Shown: piece after piece, positions 9,551-17,577 of the stretch
Numbering within the stretch: position 1 is the stretch's first letter
Layout of the letters: each line of letters opens with the position of its first letter
Notes under the pieces: generated by a model
Databases searched by the model: none
What the model was told of the DNA's origin: nothing
What the model saw: the letters and a program-made list of their open reading frames with translations, nothing else
Made by a program: the position numbers and the translations under genes
Source: Methylobacterium gregans
Lineage (GTDB): Bacteria > Pseudomonadota > Alphaproteobacteria > Rhizobiales > Beijerinckiaceae
Assembly: GCF_022179245.1 (NCBI RefSeq)
Contig: NZ_BPQM01000040.1
Coordinates: forward strand, 1 to 39,735
Length of the DNA: 39,735 nucleotides
Direction: 5' to 3'

Positions 9551-10966
9551 ATGTCAGACCCGTCGTCCCGCCTCTCCCCATTCCACGCGCTTCTCGGCGA
9601 GGGCGGTGTCGTCACCGATGCCGACAGCCTGATCCGCTACACCCATGATCAGCGGGCCCTGATGCAGGGGCAGACCCCGGGCGTCCTGCGCCCGCGCTCG
9701 ACCGAGGAGGTCCAGGCGATCGTCCGCCTCGCGGTGCATCTCGGCTTCGGCCTCGTGCCTCAGGGCGGCAATACCGGCTATGTCGGCGGCGCCACCCCGG
9801 AGCCCGGCCGCGGGCAGCTGGTCGTGAGCTTCGAGCGGATGAACCGGATCCGCTCGGTCGACGCGGCCGGCTTCACTCTCGCCTGCGACGCCGGCACGAT
9901 CCTCGCCGACGCGCAGGCCGCCGCGGAGGCCCAGGGCTGCCTGCTGCCCCTGAGCCTCGGTGCGGAGGGAAGCTGCCGCCTCGGCGGCAATGTCGGCACC
10001 AATGCCGGCGGCTTGCAGGTGCTGCGCTACGGCATGACGCGGGATCTCGTCCTCGGGCTGGAGGTCGTGCTGCCGGACGGGTCGCTGTTCTCCGACATGC
10101 GCACCTTGCGCAAGAACAACATCGGCTACGACCTGAAGCAGCTCTTCATCGGCGCCGAGGGCACGCTCGGGCTCGTCACCGGCGTCGTGCTCAAGCTCTG
10201 GCCCGCCCAGACGCGGCGCGCCACCGCCTGGCTCCAGCTCGCTGCGAACGCACCCATTCCGGAGATCGCGGCCCTGGTCCGGCGGGAGACCGCGGACCTC
10301 GCCTCCACCTTCGAGCTCATCTCGGCTTCGTCGCTCGCGCTCGTCGCCGACATGCGCGGTGCCGATCTCGGCCTCGCGGCCGGGCCGGGCGGCGCGGTCC
10401 TCCTCGAACTCTCCGCCTCCTCGGAGCGCATTCCCCTAGACGACGTCCTTCTGGGCACCCTGGAGGCGCTGATCGAGGCCGGTCACGTCGAGGACGCGGT
10501 GCTGGCGCAGTCCGAGCGGCAGCGGCGCGAGATGTGGACGATCCGCGAGACGATCCCCGAGGCGGAGAAGCACGCGGGCGGCTCGGTGAAGCTCGACATC
10601 GCGGTTCCGACCTCTGCCGTCTCCAGCTTCCTGGAGCGGGCGGGCGCCGTCGTGGCCGCCGAGGCGCCGGGTACGCGCCTGTCGTTCTACGGCCATGTCG
10701 GCGACGGCAACATCCACTTCAACCTGATGGTGCCGGCCGGCCGCGACCGGCTCGCCTTCACCCGCGAGGTGGAGGCGGGTATCGCGCATGCCGTGTACGC
10801 GGTCGCGGTCGATCTCGGCGGCAGCTTCAGCGCGGAGTACGGCATCGGCCGCTTCAAGCGGGACCTGCTGGTCCGCTACGGCGAGCCGAACCGCCTGGCT
10901 CTCCTGAGCGCGATCAAGAGGGCCATCGATCCGCACGGCGTGATGAACGCCGGCGCGATGATCTGA
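9551..10966 (+). CDS. FAD-linked D-2-hydroxyacid dehydrogenase (GlcD/D2HGDH type)
   Basis: A 471-aa flavoprotein of the vanillyl-alcohol oxidase fold, oxidising D-2-hydroxyacids such as D-2-hydroxyglutarate, D-lactate or glycolate. The FAD-binding half has PQGGNTGYVGG (about 70-80), GGNVGTNAGG (145-154) and GAEGTLGLVTG (about 201-211). The C-terminal FAD-oxidase domain has the metal-binding GHVGDGNIHFN motif and ends HGVMNAGAMI. The KNNIGYDLKQLFIG segment is typical of the D2HGDH/DLD group. The ATG at 9551 was chosen over an in-frame GTG at 9533. It is monocistronic, ending in a strong hairpin at 10988. The electron acceptor is probably an electron-transfer flavoprotein or quinone. Confidence 0.9.
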   Translation: MSDPSSRLSPFHALLGEGGVVTDADSLIRYTHDQRALMQGQTPGVLRPRSTEEVQAIVRLAVHLGFGLVPQGGNTGYVGGATPEPGRGQLVVSFERMNRIRSVDAAGFTLACDAGTILADAQAAAEAQGCLLPLSLGAEGSCRLGGNVGTNAGGLQVLRYGMTRDLVLGLEVVLPDGSLFSDMRTLRKNNIGYDLKQLFIGAEGTLGLVTGVVLKLWPAQTRRATAWLQLAANAPIPEIAALVRRETADLASTFELISASSLALVADMRGADLGLAAGPGGAVLLELSASSERIPLDDVLLGTLEALIEAGHVEDAVLAQSERQRREMWTIRETIPEAEKHAGGSVKLDIAVPTSAVSSFLERAGAVVAAEAPGTRLSFYGHVGDGNIHFNLMVPAGRDRLAFTREVEAGIAHAVYAVAVDLGGSFSAEYGIGRFKRDLLVRYGEPNRLALLSAIKRAIDPHGVMNAGAMI

Positions 10967-10987
10967 GATGATCCGACCGGCCCGCGG

Positions 10988-11024
10988 CGACCGGCGGGAC
11001 CCGCGGTGCGGATCCCGCCGGTCG
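10988..11024. terminator. Bidirectional hairpin between convergent genes
   Basis: A perfect 12-bp inverted repeat (CGACCGGCGGGA / TCCCGCCGGTCG) with a 13-base loop sits between the convergent stops at 10966 and 11039. It lacks a T run on either strand but is well placed to end both transcripts. Confidence 0.6.
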
Positions 11025-11038
11025 TCGTCGAACAACGG

Positions 11039-11719
11039 TCACATGGGCGGCGTCAGGCCGTCCTTGCCCACTGCGACGAGCTTGCCGTCCGTCTTGCCGC
11101 CGTCCTTCGCGACCACCGCGAAAACCTTCGCGCCCGGTGCCAGCGCGGACTTGTCGGCCGGCTCGAACGCGACGATCGGCGCGGACGGCGGAACGACGAT
11201 CGTCTTCGTGCCGCCCTCCTTGCCGTAGCTCACGGTGAGCGTACGCGCGCCATCGCCCGAGCCCTGGCCCGCCTGGACGGTGCCGTTCGTCATCGCGCTC
11301 TTCACCTTCGGGGCGCCGCTCGTCTCGGCCTTGACCGTGCCGTTCGTCATGGCGCTCTTCACCTTGGCGCCGCCGGCCGTGTGGTCGGTGATCGCGTCCC
11401 AGGCATAGTGGCCCTCACCCGTCCCGCGCATCGCCTCGGGGAAGAGCACGACCTCGAGCGCGGTCATCGGGTTCTCGCCTTTGGTCGCCGTACCGATGAA
11501 GACGCCGTCCTTGATCGCGTCGAGATTGGACGGAACCACGGACACGACCTTGGCCGCGCCGAGATCGATGGTCTCGGTGGCGCCGGCCTCCGTCTTCACC
11601 GTCACGGTGCCGCCGTCCGCCTTGTCGATCGTTCCGCGCACGCGCTCCAGCGCCGAGGCGGCGGTCGCCCCGGTCAGCGTCATCAGCGCGGCGGCAGCGA
11701 GGTTCGCGTAAGGGGTCAT
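11039..11719 (-). CDS. Secreted protein with duplicated KVKSAMTNGTV motif
   Basis: A 226-aa exported protein. The signal peptide is MTPYANLAAAALMTLTGATA with likely cleavage after ASA (about residue 23). The mature N-terminal region (LERVRGTIDKADGGTVTVKT) looks like a small beta-barrel of the DUF5666/OB-like kind, and a beta-rich C-terminal part has IVVPPSAPIVAFEPADKSAL. Between them the 11-residue motif KVKSAMTNGTV occurs twice, about 20 residues apart. The start at 11719 has GGGAG eight bases upstream, while upstream in-frame starts would precede the signal peptide. The function is unknown. It is convergent with the FAD dehydrogenase. Confidence 0.75.
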   Translation of the reverse strand: MTPYANLAAAALMTLTGATAASALERVRGTIDKADGGTVTVKTEAGATETIDLGAAKVVSVVPSNLDAIKDGVFIGTATKGENPMTALEVVLFPEAMRGTGEGHYAWDAITDHTAGGAKVKSAMTNGTVKAETSGAPKVKSAMTNGTVQAGQGSGDGARTLTVSYGKEGGTKTIVVPPSAPIVAFEPADKSALAPGAKVFAVVAKDGGKTDGKLVAVGKDGLTPPM

Positions 11720-11860
11720 CGATGAGTCTCCCATTTGGTTGTGCGTGTTATGGCGCTCCGAGGCGCCGGAGGAATGATCGCGCACAATCAAAATCGAGTG
11801 ATTTCTGAAGAAGCGTAGTCATTGCCGCGCGTCGAACGGGAAACGTGCGATGCCGAATGG

Positions 11861-12757
11861 CTATATCCCGGCGTACCACTCGTAGCCGCGGTCTTCCCAA
11901 TAGCCGCCCAGCCCGCCGCCGATCCCGGTCAGGGCATCGACGACCTCGATCCGCATCACGTATTTGGCCATCTTGTAGCCGAGTTGCCGCTCGACGCGCA
12001 GGCGCAGGGGAGCGCCGTTGCCGACGGGAAGCGGGCTCCCGTTCAGGTCGTAGGCCAGGATGGTCTGCGGATGAAGCGCGTCCACGAGGTCGATGCTCTC
12101 GTAGTACCGGATCGGCGTGCGGCGGTCGGGCTCCTGCGCTTCCGGCTCGCCGCCGCCCCAATCGTCCGATCCCGCCGCCGCGAGCTGGATGTGGCGAACA
12201 TGGTCCGGCGTCTCCGGCTGCAGGCGCGCGCCGTCGAGGCCGCCGGCATACTCCATCGTGTCCGCGCAGTGGAACACGACGTAGCGCGCCTGCGGCTTGA
12301 GGCCGGCCCGGGTGAGGATCTCGGAGAGCGGTGCGCCGGTCCAGCGGCCGATGCAGCTCCAGCCCTCGACGCAATCGTGCCGCGTCGTCTGGGTCCGGGC
12401 CGGCAGGGCGCGCAGATCCGACAGGCCGAGCGAGAGCGGCCGCTCCACGAGGCCGTCCACGGCGAGACGGTACGCCGTGAACTTGGCGCCTGCGAGCGCC
12501 CGATAATCCTGATCGGGCGGATCGATGGTGCCGTTGGGCTTGAACCAGGGCGAGATGGCCGAGTCCGGAAACTCGCGCGCCAGGGCGGCAGGCGAGAGCA
12601 GCAGGCGCTGCGCGAAGCGGTTGGCGTCCTCGCCGAGCCGGAGCGTGCGCCGACCGGCATCGGTTCCGGCGAAGCGGTCGCAGCCGCCCAGCGCGGCGGC
12701 GCTGACGAGGCCCAGGGAGGTCGCCAGGAAGCGGCGTCGCGGGGTGAGGAGTGCCAT
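11861..12757 (-). CDS. Tat-exported lipoprotein molybdopterin oxidoreductase (MsrP/sulfite-oxidase fold)
   Basis: A 298-aa periplasmic molybdenum enzyme. The N-terminus combines a twin-arginine motif (RRRFLATS, 7-14) with a lipobox (LGGC, Cys26), so it is probably Tat-exported and lipidated. The pterin domain carries the Mo-ligand Cys129 in HDCVEGWSCIGRWTG, the arrangement seen in MsrP (YedY)-like reductases, followed by VFHCADTMEY and APLRLRVERQLGYKMAKYV. It starts 2 bases after the stop of the cytochrome b561 gene, so the two are cotranslated and likely form one complex, with the b-type haem protein exchanging electrons with quinone. The substrate is unknown. Similarity to MsrP suggests a sulfoxide or related oxyanion. 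Confidence 0.9.
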   Translation of the reverse strand: MALLTPRRRFLATSLGLVSAAALGGCDRFAGTDAGRRTLRLGEDANRFAQRLLLSPAALAREFPDSAISPWFKPNGTIDPPDQDYRALAGAKFTAYRLAVDGLVERPLSLGLSDLRALPARTQTTRHDCVEGWSCIGRWTGAPLSEILTRAGLKPQARYVVFHCADTMEYAGGLDGARLQPETPDHVRHIQLAAAGSDDWGGGEPEAQEPDRRTPIRYYESIDLVDALHPQTILAYDLNGSPLPVGNGAPLRLRVERQLGYKMAKYVMRIEVVDALTGIGGGLGGYWEDRGYEWYAGI

Positions 12758-12759
12758 CG

Positions 12760-13533
12760 TCACGGCCTCACCGTGCCGAGGCTGAACCAGCCGGTGACCA
12801 TGCCGCGCATGTTGTTCCAGAAGCCCGAGACCAGGACGAGCAGCACGTGCACGATCACGAACAGCACCAGGAGGTTCGCCGCGATGAAGTGCACGCTGCG
12901 GGCGGACTGGCGCCCGCCGAACAGCGTCGTCAGCCACGGCCAGGCCGCGTCCATGCCGGGCGACATGGCGAGCCCCGCGAGCACCATCACCGGAAGGAGC
13001 AGCAGCACGACCACGAGATAGGTCAGCTTCTGCAGGACGTTGTAGCGCTTGGCCTCCTCCCCCTCCGGGAAGCGCAGCCGCATGTGCTCGCGCACCGAAC
13101 CGCCGATGTCGCGGATCTGGTCGCCGTCGGGAATGAGCCGGCGGCGCAATTGCCCGGTCCCGATCCCGTAGAGGAGATAGACGAGGCCGTTCAGCACGAA
13201 GGCCCAGGCGAACAGGTAGTGCCAGCGCCGGCCGGTCGCGAGATCCTGGTTCGCCGGGAGCGTCGCCCAGCTGGGGAAGGCCCGCTCCGTCTCGACCCCC
13301 GCGGTCTTCGAGAGGCCGAGCACGCCGGTGGCGTCGAGGCGCAGCGGGCCGACCTGCACGATGCCGCGGCTCGCACCGTCCGCGCCCGCCTCGGCGGTGA
13401 TGGAGAGAGCCGGCGCATCGAACGTCGAGCGGTCCCCCCAGTACAGGGCCGGATGCGCGTTGAAGATCTGAAGGCCGCTCATCAGGAGAACGAGGAGCGC
13501 GACCGCGTTGATCCAGTGCGCGAGGCGGATCAC
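12760..13533 (-). CDS. Cytochrome b561-family membrane subunit
   Basis: A membrane di-haem b-type cytochrome that passes electrons between quinone and the molybdopterin lipoprotein encoded immediately downstream. Four hydrophobic helices carry candidate haem-ligand histidines (RLAHWINA, HYLFAW, VHFIAANLL, VIVHVLL). A periplasmic loop follows the first helix, where YWGDRSTFDAP is typical of this subgroup. Coordinates use the first GTG. However, the same frame reads RRLWHYRHPLVIRLAHWINA across it, and family members have the HYRHPL stretch. The frame is open upstream to a TAG, with no ATG, GTG or TTG. A CTG at 13614, with AGGAG seven bases before it, is the best real start and gives 284 aa. Confidence 0.88.
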   Translation of the reverse strand: MIRLAHWINAVALLVLLMSGLQIFNAHPALYWGDRSTFDAPALSITAEAGADGASRGIVQVGPLRLDATGVLGLSKTAGVETERAFPSWATLPANQDLATGRRWHYLFAWAFVLNGLVYLLYGIGTGQLRRRLIPDGDQIRDIGGSVREHMRLRFPEGEEAKRYNVLQKLTYLVVVLLLLPVMVLAGLAMSPGMDAAWPWLTTLFGGRQSARSVHFIAANLLVLFVIVHVLLVLVSGFWNNMRGMVTGWFSLGTVRP

Positions 13534-13967
13534 GAGCGGATGTCGATAGTGCCAGAGACGCCGCGTCGCTTCGATCCGTGTCGCTTCGGTCCGCGTGGCA
13601 GGGGGCTGCAGCAGGGGATGTCTCCTGACCGGGCGACCGGGATCGGATGGCGGTCGATGGCAAAGTGCGTCGGTGCGCTATCGGTTGCCGCGATCTCGAA
13701 AACTTGAGTTGCGCACGCGGGCAGGGATTCGAGGCGGCGGAGGCCAGCGGTCGGCGACGCTGCCCGCCATGTCGACAGTGGTCCGGACCGCCGGTGCGCG
13801 CCAGGACAGGTTCCCCCGGCATCCGGGGCGGGTGCTCGGAGAGGAGGCTGGCCGCCCTGCGGCTGATGCGGCTTCCGAACGCGTCGTCCCGCCGATGGCT
13901 CTTCGGCAGGGGCAAACGGTCCGCTCGCGCGTTCTCCTCCCGACGCTGGCACGGATCGGATAATGGC
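13534..13967. other. Region between cytochrome b561 and YdcZ-type genes
   Basis: The first 81 bases probably belong to the N-terminus of the cytochrome b561 gene (possible CTG start at 13614). The rest holds no recognisable gene and should contain the two divergent promoters. Open frames crossing it on both strands are compositionally shadow-like. Confidence 0.45.
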
Positions 13968-14411
13968 ATGTGGTACCTCTACGGCGTCGTCCTGCTCGCC
14001 GGCATCGCCAACGCGATCCAGCCCGGGCAGAACGGCGCGTTGGCCAAGGGCTTCTCCTATCCCCTCACGGCCGGCCTGGTCGTTGGCCTCGGGACCTTCC
14101 TGACCGTTCTGGTCATCGGCCTGCTCTCGGGCCGCCTGGCGCTGCCGACCGTCGCGGAGGCGGCCCGCATCCCGTGGTGGGCCTGGTGCGGAGGTGTCCT
14201 GGGTGGCGGCATCGTCGTCACCCAGCTTCTGGTCGCGCGGCAGATCGGCGCTGCCGCGTTCACCGGCCTGCTCGTCACTGCCGGCGTCGTCACCTCCATC
14301 GTCCTCGATCATTTCGGCTGGGTCGGGTTCGAGCAGCACACGGCGACCCTCCCGCGCATCCTCGGCGGCCTGCTGATGATCGCCGGTGTGGCCCTGATCG
14401 CTCGCTCCTGA
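13968..14411 (+). CDS. YdcZ/DUF606-type small DMT transporter
   Basis: A 147-aa protein of about five transmembrane helices. It begins WYLYGVVLLAGIANAIQPGQ, with the NxxQPGxNG pattern typical of DUF606/YdcZ proteins (half-size relatives of EamA transporters that probably work as dimers). Other helices include GLVVGLGTFLTVLVIGLLSG, GGVLGGGIVVTQLLV and GLLMIAGVALIARS. WWAWCGG is also a family hallmark. The substrate is unknown. The ATG at 13968 was chosen because it begins the first helix; an ATG five bases earlier is out of frame. The upstream ribosome site is weak. Standing alone, it gives no context clue. Confidence 0.85.
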   Translation: MWYLYGVVLLAGIANAIQPGQNGALAKGFSYPLTAGLVVGLGTFLTVLVIGLLSGRLALPTVAEAARIPWWAWCGGVLGGGIVVTQLLVARQIGAAAFTGLLVTAGVVTSIVLDHFGWVGFEQHTATLPRILGGLLMIAGVALIARS

Positions 14412-14520
14412 CCGGCCGTTCTCCCGACCCGTCCGAGCCGCCCTCGGCTCGACGTGGACGAGACCTTTTGGAGATTGCGTTCAGCAGAGCGCAGGGCCGC
14501 TCGGTCGCATGATGCCGCCC

Positions 14521-14650
14521 TCGCATTGATTGATGCTTGAATGCGCGGATCGCTTTTGAAGCTTGCCACAATCAATATCGTTGCGATACATTTTCCATTT
14601 ATGAAATCATCGAATATATAACAACCTAAGCTCGAATGAGGCCCATGATG
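14521..14650. other. AT-rich patch with inverted repeat
   Basis: Base composition falls far below the surrounding GC-rich DNA here (for example CGATACATTTTCCATTTATG around 14583-14602). TTGATTG at 14526-14532 pairs with CAATCAA at 14569-14575. No gene is visible. It precedes a truncated methyltransferase gene and suggests a remnant of transferred DNA. Confidence 0.4.
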
Positions 14651-14763
14651 TCAGGCTTGGGTGCGTGATTGGCTGAATTTTGTTGAGCGGAATACGGTGA
14701 GAGTCGCTGCGAATCGGATGGGCGTGCACGCCGCTTGCTCTTCCCAATGACCGGGCGCGTCGG

Positions 14764-15063
14764 TTGACCGATGCTCTGGAGGACGAGGTTCTGGCCGGCG
14801 CCCGCGAGACGATCCTCAGGAACCGGCCGGCCATCCTGATGGAGGTCGCGCCGAGCTACTACGAGCGCAAGGGGGTCGATTTCTACGAGCGCGTTCTCGC
14901 CGCATTGCCCGCCGATGACCGGTTCCTGGCGATCGAGCTTGAACGACGGAGTGTGCTGCGCCCGCTCGGGACCCTGTTGAGCCTGACGGAGATCGCCGAC
15001 CGCGCCGGCTTCATGCGCCCGCAGGACGTACTTCTGCTCCCGCCTGAGCGCCGCATCGGATAG
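14764..15063 (+). pseudogene. C-terminal remnant of FkbM-family methyltransferase
   Basis: The 99-residue frame reads LEDEVLAGARETILRNRPAI then LMEVAPSYYERKG, the C-terminal third of FkbM-type SAM-dependent methyltransferases (EVLxGAxxTLxxxRPxIxxE pattern). The remainder contains FYERVLAALPADDRFLAIEL and ends with DVLLLPPERR. The catalytic SAM-binding part that should lie upstream is absent: the frame has no ATG, and the first usable codon is a TTG at the edge of an AT-rich patch. FkbM proteins are usually 220-300 aa. It is therefore called a truncated remnant rather than a working enzyme. A short independent protein starting at TTG cannot be excluded. Confidence 0.6.
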
Positions 15064-15153
15064 CGGCGGCCCATATGTTTCGGCCTGTTCGCTTCATCGG
15101 GGCGAGGCGTGCGCGCCTGCGAGCGGAGTTTGCCGCCCATGACGCCGCCCACG

Positions 15154-15185
15154 AAAAAGCCCGCTCCGGTTTCCCGGTGCGGGCT
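15154..15185 (-). terminator. Intrinsic terminator, minus strand
   Basis: The stem AGCCCGC / GCGGGCT has an inner CCGG/CCGG extension around a TTT loop and is followed on the minus strand by TTTTT. It lies 128 bases past the stop of the small secreted protein gene at 15313-15585, which it probably terminates. Confidence 0.75.
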
Positions 15186-15312
15186 GAGTTCTGAACCTGG
15201 CAGCGGGGGTGTGCTGCCCGTCCTCACAAGCACCAAGCGAATCGAACGGCCAAGGTTCCGCGATCGGTCGAGACAATTCGCCGGGCCGCGCCGGAGCGGG
15301 TCCCGGCGCCGC

Positions 15313-15585
15313 TTACGGGCTGCCCCCGCTATCGCCGCCGCCGCCACTGCCCAACGGGATCGCGCGTTCCGGCTGACCGGCATTGCCGCCCGCGGCGGAG
15401 TTCAGGAAGATCGTGTCGGCACCGGTGCTGCCGCGGGGGATGATCAGGCTCGCTGGGGCACCGGTGTCGTTCGCCTGCACACGGGCGCCGACCGCTTCCG
15501 GCGCGGGGCGATGCGGCAGGCTCCGGGCGACGGCCGGATCGGTTGCGCCCAGCGCGAGCGCGCAGACAGGCAGGATCCACTTCAT
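15313..15585 (-). CDS. Small secreted hypothetical protein (90 aa)
   Basis: A 90-aa product with an N-terminal signal peptide (MKWILPVCALALGATDPAVA, cleavage near residue 20-21). A short polar mature region contains SLIIPRGSTGADTIFLNSAA, and the tail is Gly/Ser-rich (GSGGGGDSGGSP). No family is recognised. An ATG with GGAG upstream supports the start. It has its own downstream intrinsic terminator and lies in a gap between two longer genes, so it is probably monocistronic. Confidence 0.6.
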   Translation of the reverse strand: MKWILPVCALALGATDPAVARSLPHRPAPEAVGARVQANDTGAPASLIIPRGSTGADTIFLNSAAGGNAGQPERAIPLGSGGGGDSGGSP

Positions 15586-15683
15586 GACGCGCTCCGAATC
15601 GGTCTCTGTCCGGCTCGCGCCGACACCTGCGCATATGTGGGCGAGCCCGACCCAGCGTGTACGACCGCGGATGTCGCAGGCGG

Positions 15684-15711
15684 AAAAAACCCGCTCGGCA
15701 GGCCGAGCGGG
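15684..15711 (-). terminator. Intrinsic terminator of the lipase-like gene
   Basis: A perfect 10-bp stem (CCCGCTCGGC / GCCGAGCGGG, 2-base loop) is followed on the minus strand by TTTTTT. It lies 127 bases past the stop at 15838 and is the clearest rho-independent terminator in the window. Confidence 0.8.
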
Positions 15712-15837
15712 CTGAGTGTCCAGGGCCGATCCGCGTCACCGGACCGAACGTTCCGAGCGTATCCGCTGGCAGGAGCGATACAACCAGTACGGGTGACGAT
15801 CGGGGCGCAACGAAACCCGCCTCCCGAGACCACACAT

Positions 15838-16722
15838 CTAGGCGCGCGGTGCCGTGTCGTCCGTCCCGCTCGGGGCGGCGAAGGTCCTGGCGATGGACGC
15901 GAAATCCGAGGTTCGCAGATAGCCGTAGGACTTGTGAGGGTTCGGCTCGCCATCGAGGCGCCGAAAATCGTTCACGACGCGTCGGTCGGTGATACGGATG
16001 CCGGTATCGCTGGGGCCGTAATCCGTCTCCAGCGCTCCCATGATGGAGACGACGTCGTCCCCGTCCGCGAGGTTCGTCCAAGCGGACACGTTGTTCGGGA
16101 CGCGCAGGGGACCGTGCTCGGCCTCGAACTTGAGCTTCACCTTGGCAAGTCCCAGAGGCGAGCCCGCCGTGACGAAATGATCGACTCGGAGTGTCGGATC
16201 CTCGCGCTCGAGCGACCGGAGCACGTCGTACGCGATGACCGAGCCCATCGAGTGGGCGACGAGCAGGATGCGGTGGTTGCGGAATGCCCGAAGGCGCTCG
16301 GCGAGCCGGGCACGGACCTGCCGGGCGAAATGTCGCTCGCCGTGATAGTGCCAGAGGTCGTCGAATCGGTATTCCAGGATCAGGTCGTCCACGAGGGTGA
16401 GGCCCGTCGCCTCCTCGACGCGGTCGATGCCCGCGTAGAGCGGCGCCAGCAGGTCCTTGGCGGTGGGGGCGGACGGTCGTTCCGCGCGCGACGACCCCGC
16501 TTCCTGCGGGCGATACGGCTCCCGGTTCATGTCATCCGAAAGGGGCGTCTCGTAGCGGAGGTCGGCCCAGTATACGAACGCGAAGGAGAAGACGGGGTTC
16601 GTACATCCCCCGTGCTGGGACAGTCCCTCGGTGATCGCGGCCTTCCACCACCGCGTCTTCTCTTCGACGGGCGGCTTGTTGGCCAAGCCATGGATGCCGA
16701 TGATGACGCCGTCCTGCTTCAT
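15838..16722 (-). CDS. Alpha/beta hydrolase, lipase-like (PGAP1-type)
   Basis: A serine hydrolase of 294 aa. It opens with the oxyanion-loop motif IIGIHGLANKP. It has the nucleophile elbow LLVAHSMGSVIAYD (Ser158 in H-S-M-G-S), a SPLGLAKVK segment after the next strand, Asp residues in NLADGDDVVS, and a likely catalytic His263 in NPHKSYGYLR. There is no signal peptide, so it is probably cytoplasmic. Similar proteins are annotated as lipases or esterases acting on unknown acyl substrates. The insertion between 50 and 120 (YWADLRYETPL) is typical of this branch. It is monocistronic with a strong terminator at 15684-15711. Confidence 0.82.
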   Translation of the reverse strand: MKQDGVIIGIHGLANKPPVEEKTRWWKAAITEGLSQHGGCTNPVFSFAFVYWADLRYETPLSDDMNREPYRPQEAGSSRAERPSAPTAKDLLAPLYAGIDRVEEATGLTLVDDLILEYRFDDLWHYHGERHFARQVRARLAERLRAFRNHRILLVAHSMGSVIAYDVLRSLEREDPTLRVDHFVTAGSPLGLAKVKLKFEAEHGPLRVPNNVSAWTNLADGDDVVSIMGALETDYGPSDTGIRITDRRVVNDFRRLDGEPNPHKSYGYLRTSDFASIARTFAAPSGTDDTAPRA

Positions 16723-16994
16723 CGGGATTGAGCGACTCTCCGCTTCGGCGGTCGGGCCCGCGTCTGCCGCCGCATTTCGACAGATCCGGTAACGCCGTCA
16801 CCTGAATTTGGATGCCGGATCGGCGAGGACTGCGGCACTGAAGCCTTCGCGACCGGGTCGCGAAGGGCCCGCAGACCACGGCACGATCGCAACGGGCCGG
16901 CATTCTCCGCCGTCGCGGGGCCCAGCACAGGGTCTCGCGCTTCGTATCATCGTGGCGGTCCGGCGACGCCGGACTGTGGCGTCGGCTCTCGGGT
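16723..16994. other. Intergenic region with short hairpin
   Basis: About 270 bases without a credible gene. A near-palindrome CTTCGCGAC-CGG-GTCGCGAAG lies at 16845-16865 (9-bp stem, 3-base loop). It might end transcription of the GFA gene 130 bases upstream on the minus strand, but no T run follows. Confidence 0.4.
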
Positions 16995-17390
16995 TCAGCC
17001 TTCCGGGAAGCGTGCGAAGGCCGGCAGGGCGTGGGCCTCCTCCATCCAGGCGAGGCGCTCGGCCGTCTGGATCTGGATGGTCGGCGGCAGGGCGTCGGGA
17101 TCGTCGAGGGTGCCGGTCTGCATGTCGATCATGCCCGGCAGCATCCGCTCGTTCACGTAGAAGAGCCCGGTGCCGCAGGCGCCGCAGAAGAGGCGGCGCC
17201 CGTGCTCGGACGAGCGATAGGTCACGGGTGTGCCGGTGATCTGCACCGCCGCGGCCGGCACCATCGCCCAGCCCACCATCGGTGCGCCCGCGTGGCGGCG
17301 GCAGTCGGTGCAGTGGCACAGCGCGTTGTGGGCGACCTCCGCCGGCATGGCGTAGGCGATCGCGCCGCAATGGCAGCGTCCTGTCAGCAT
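16995..17390 (-). CDS. GFA/CENP-V domain zinc protein
   Basis: A 131-aa protein of the glutathione-dependent formaldehyde-activating (GFA)/CENP-V fold. The zinc-binding cysteines are in order: Cys6 and Cys8 (GRCHCGAIAY), Cys25, Cys27 and Cys30 (CHCTDCRR), Cys69 and Cys72 (LFCGACGTGLFYV). The ATG at 17390 gives the family start MLTGRCHCG; longer in-frame extension upstream is not family-like. GFA itself has been proposed to condense formaldehyde with glutathione, but most single-domain relatives have no proven activity, so a formaldehyde role is only a possibility. It is divergent from apaG. Confidence 0.88.
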   Translation of the reverse strand: MLTGRCHCGAIAYAMPAEVAHNALCHCTDCRRHAGAPMVGWAMVPAAAVQITGTPVTYRSSEHGRRLFCGACGTGLFYVNERMLPGMIDMQTGTLDDPDALPPTIQIQTAERLAWMEEAHALPAFARFPEG

Positions 17391-17577
17391 TTCGGCGCGC
17401 TCCGTGCTGCTCGCGGGGTCCCGCGGCGCCCTGCTCCTCGACGTACTTCGCCGCGATTGACGCCGATTCCGGCGACCACTACCACGTGGCTCCCCGGGCG
17501 GAGAAGCCGCGCCGAATCGGCGCCGATGCCCGATGGGATCCTCGGGGGAGTTCCTCGGCAAGAGGCGTTTCAGCACG

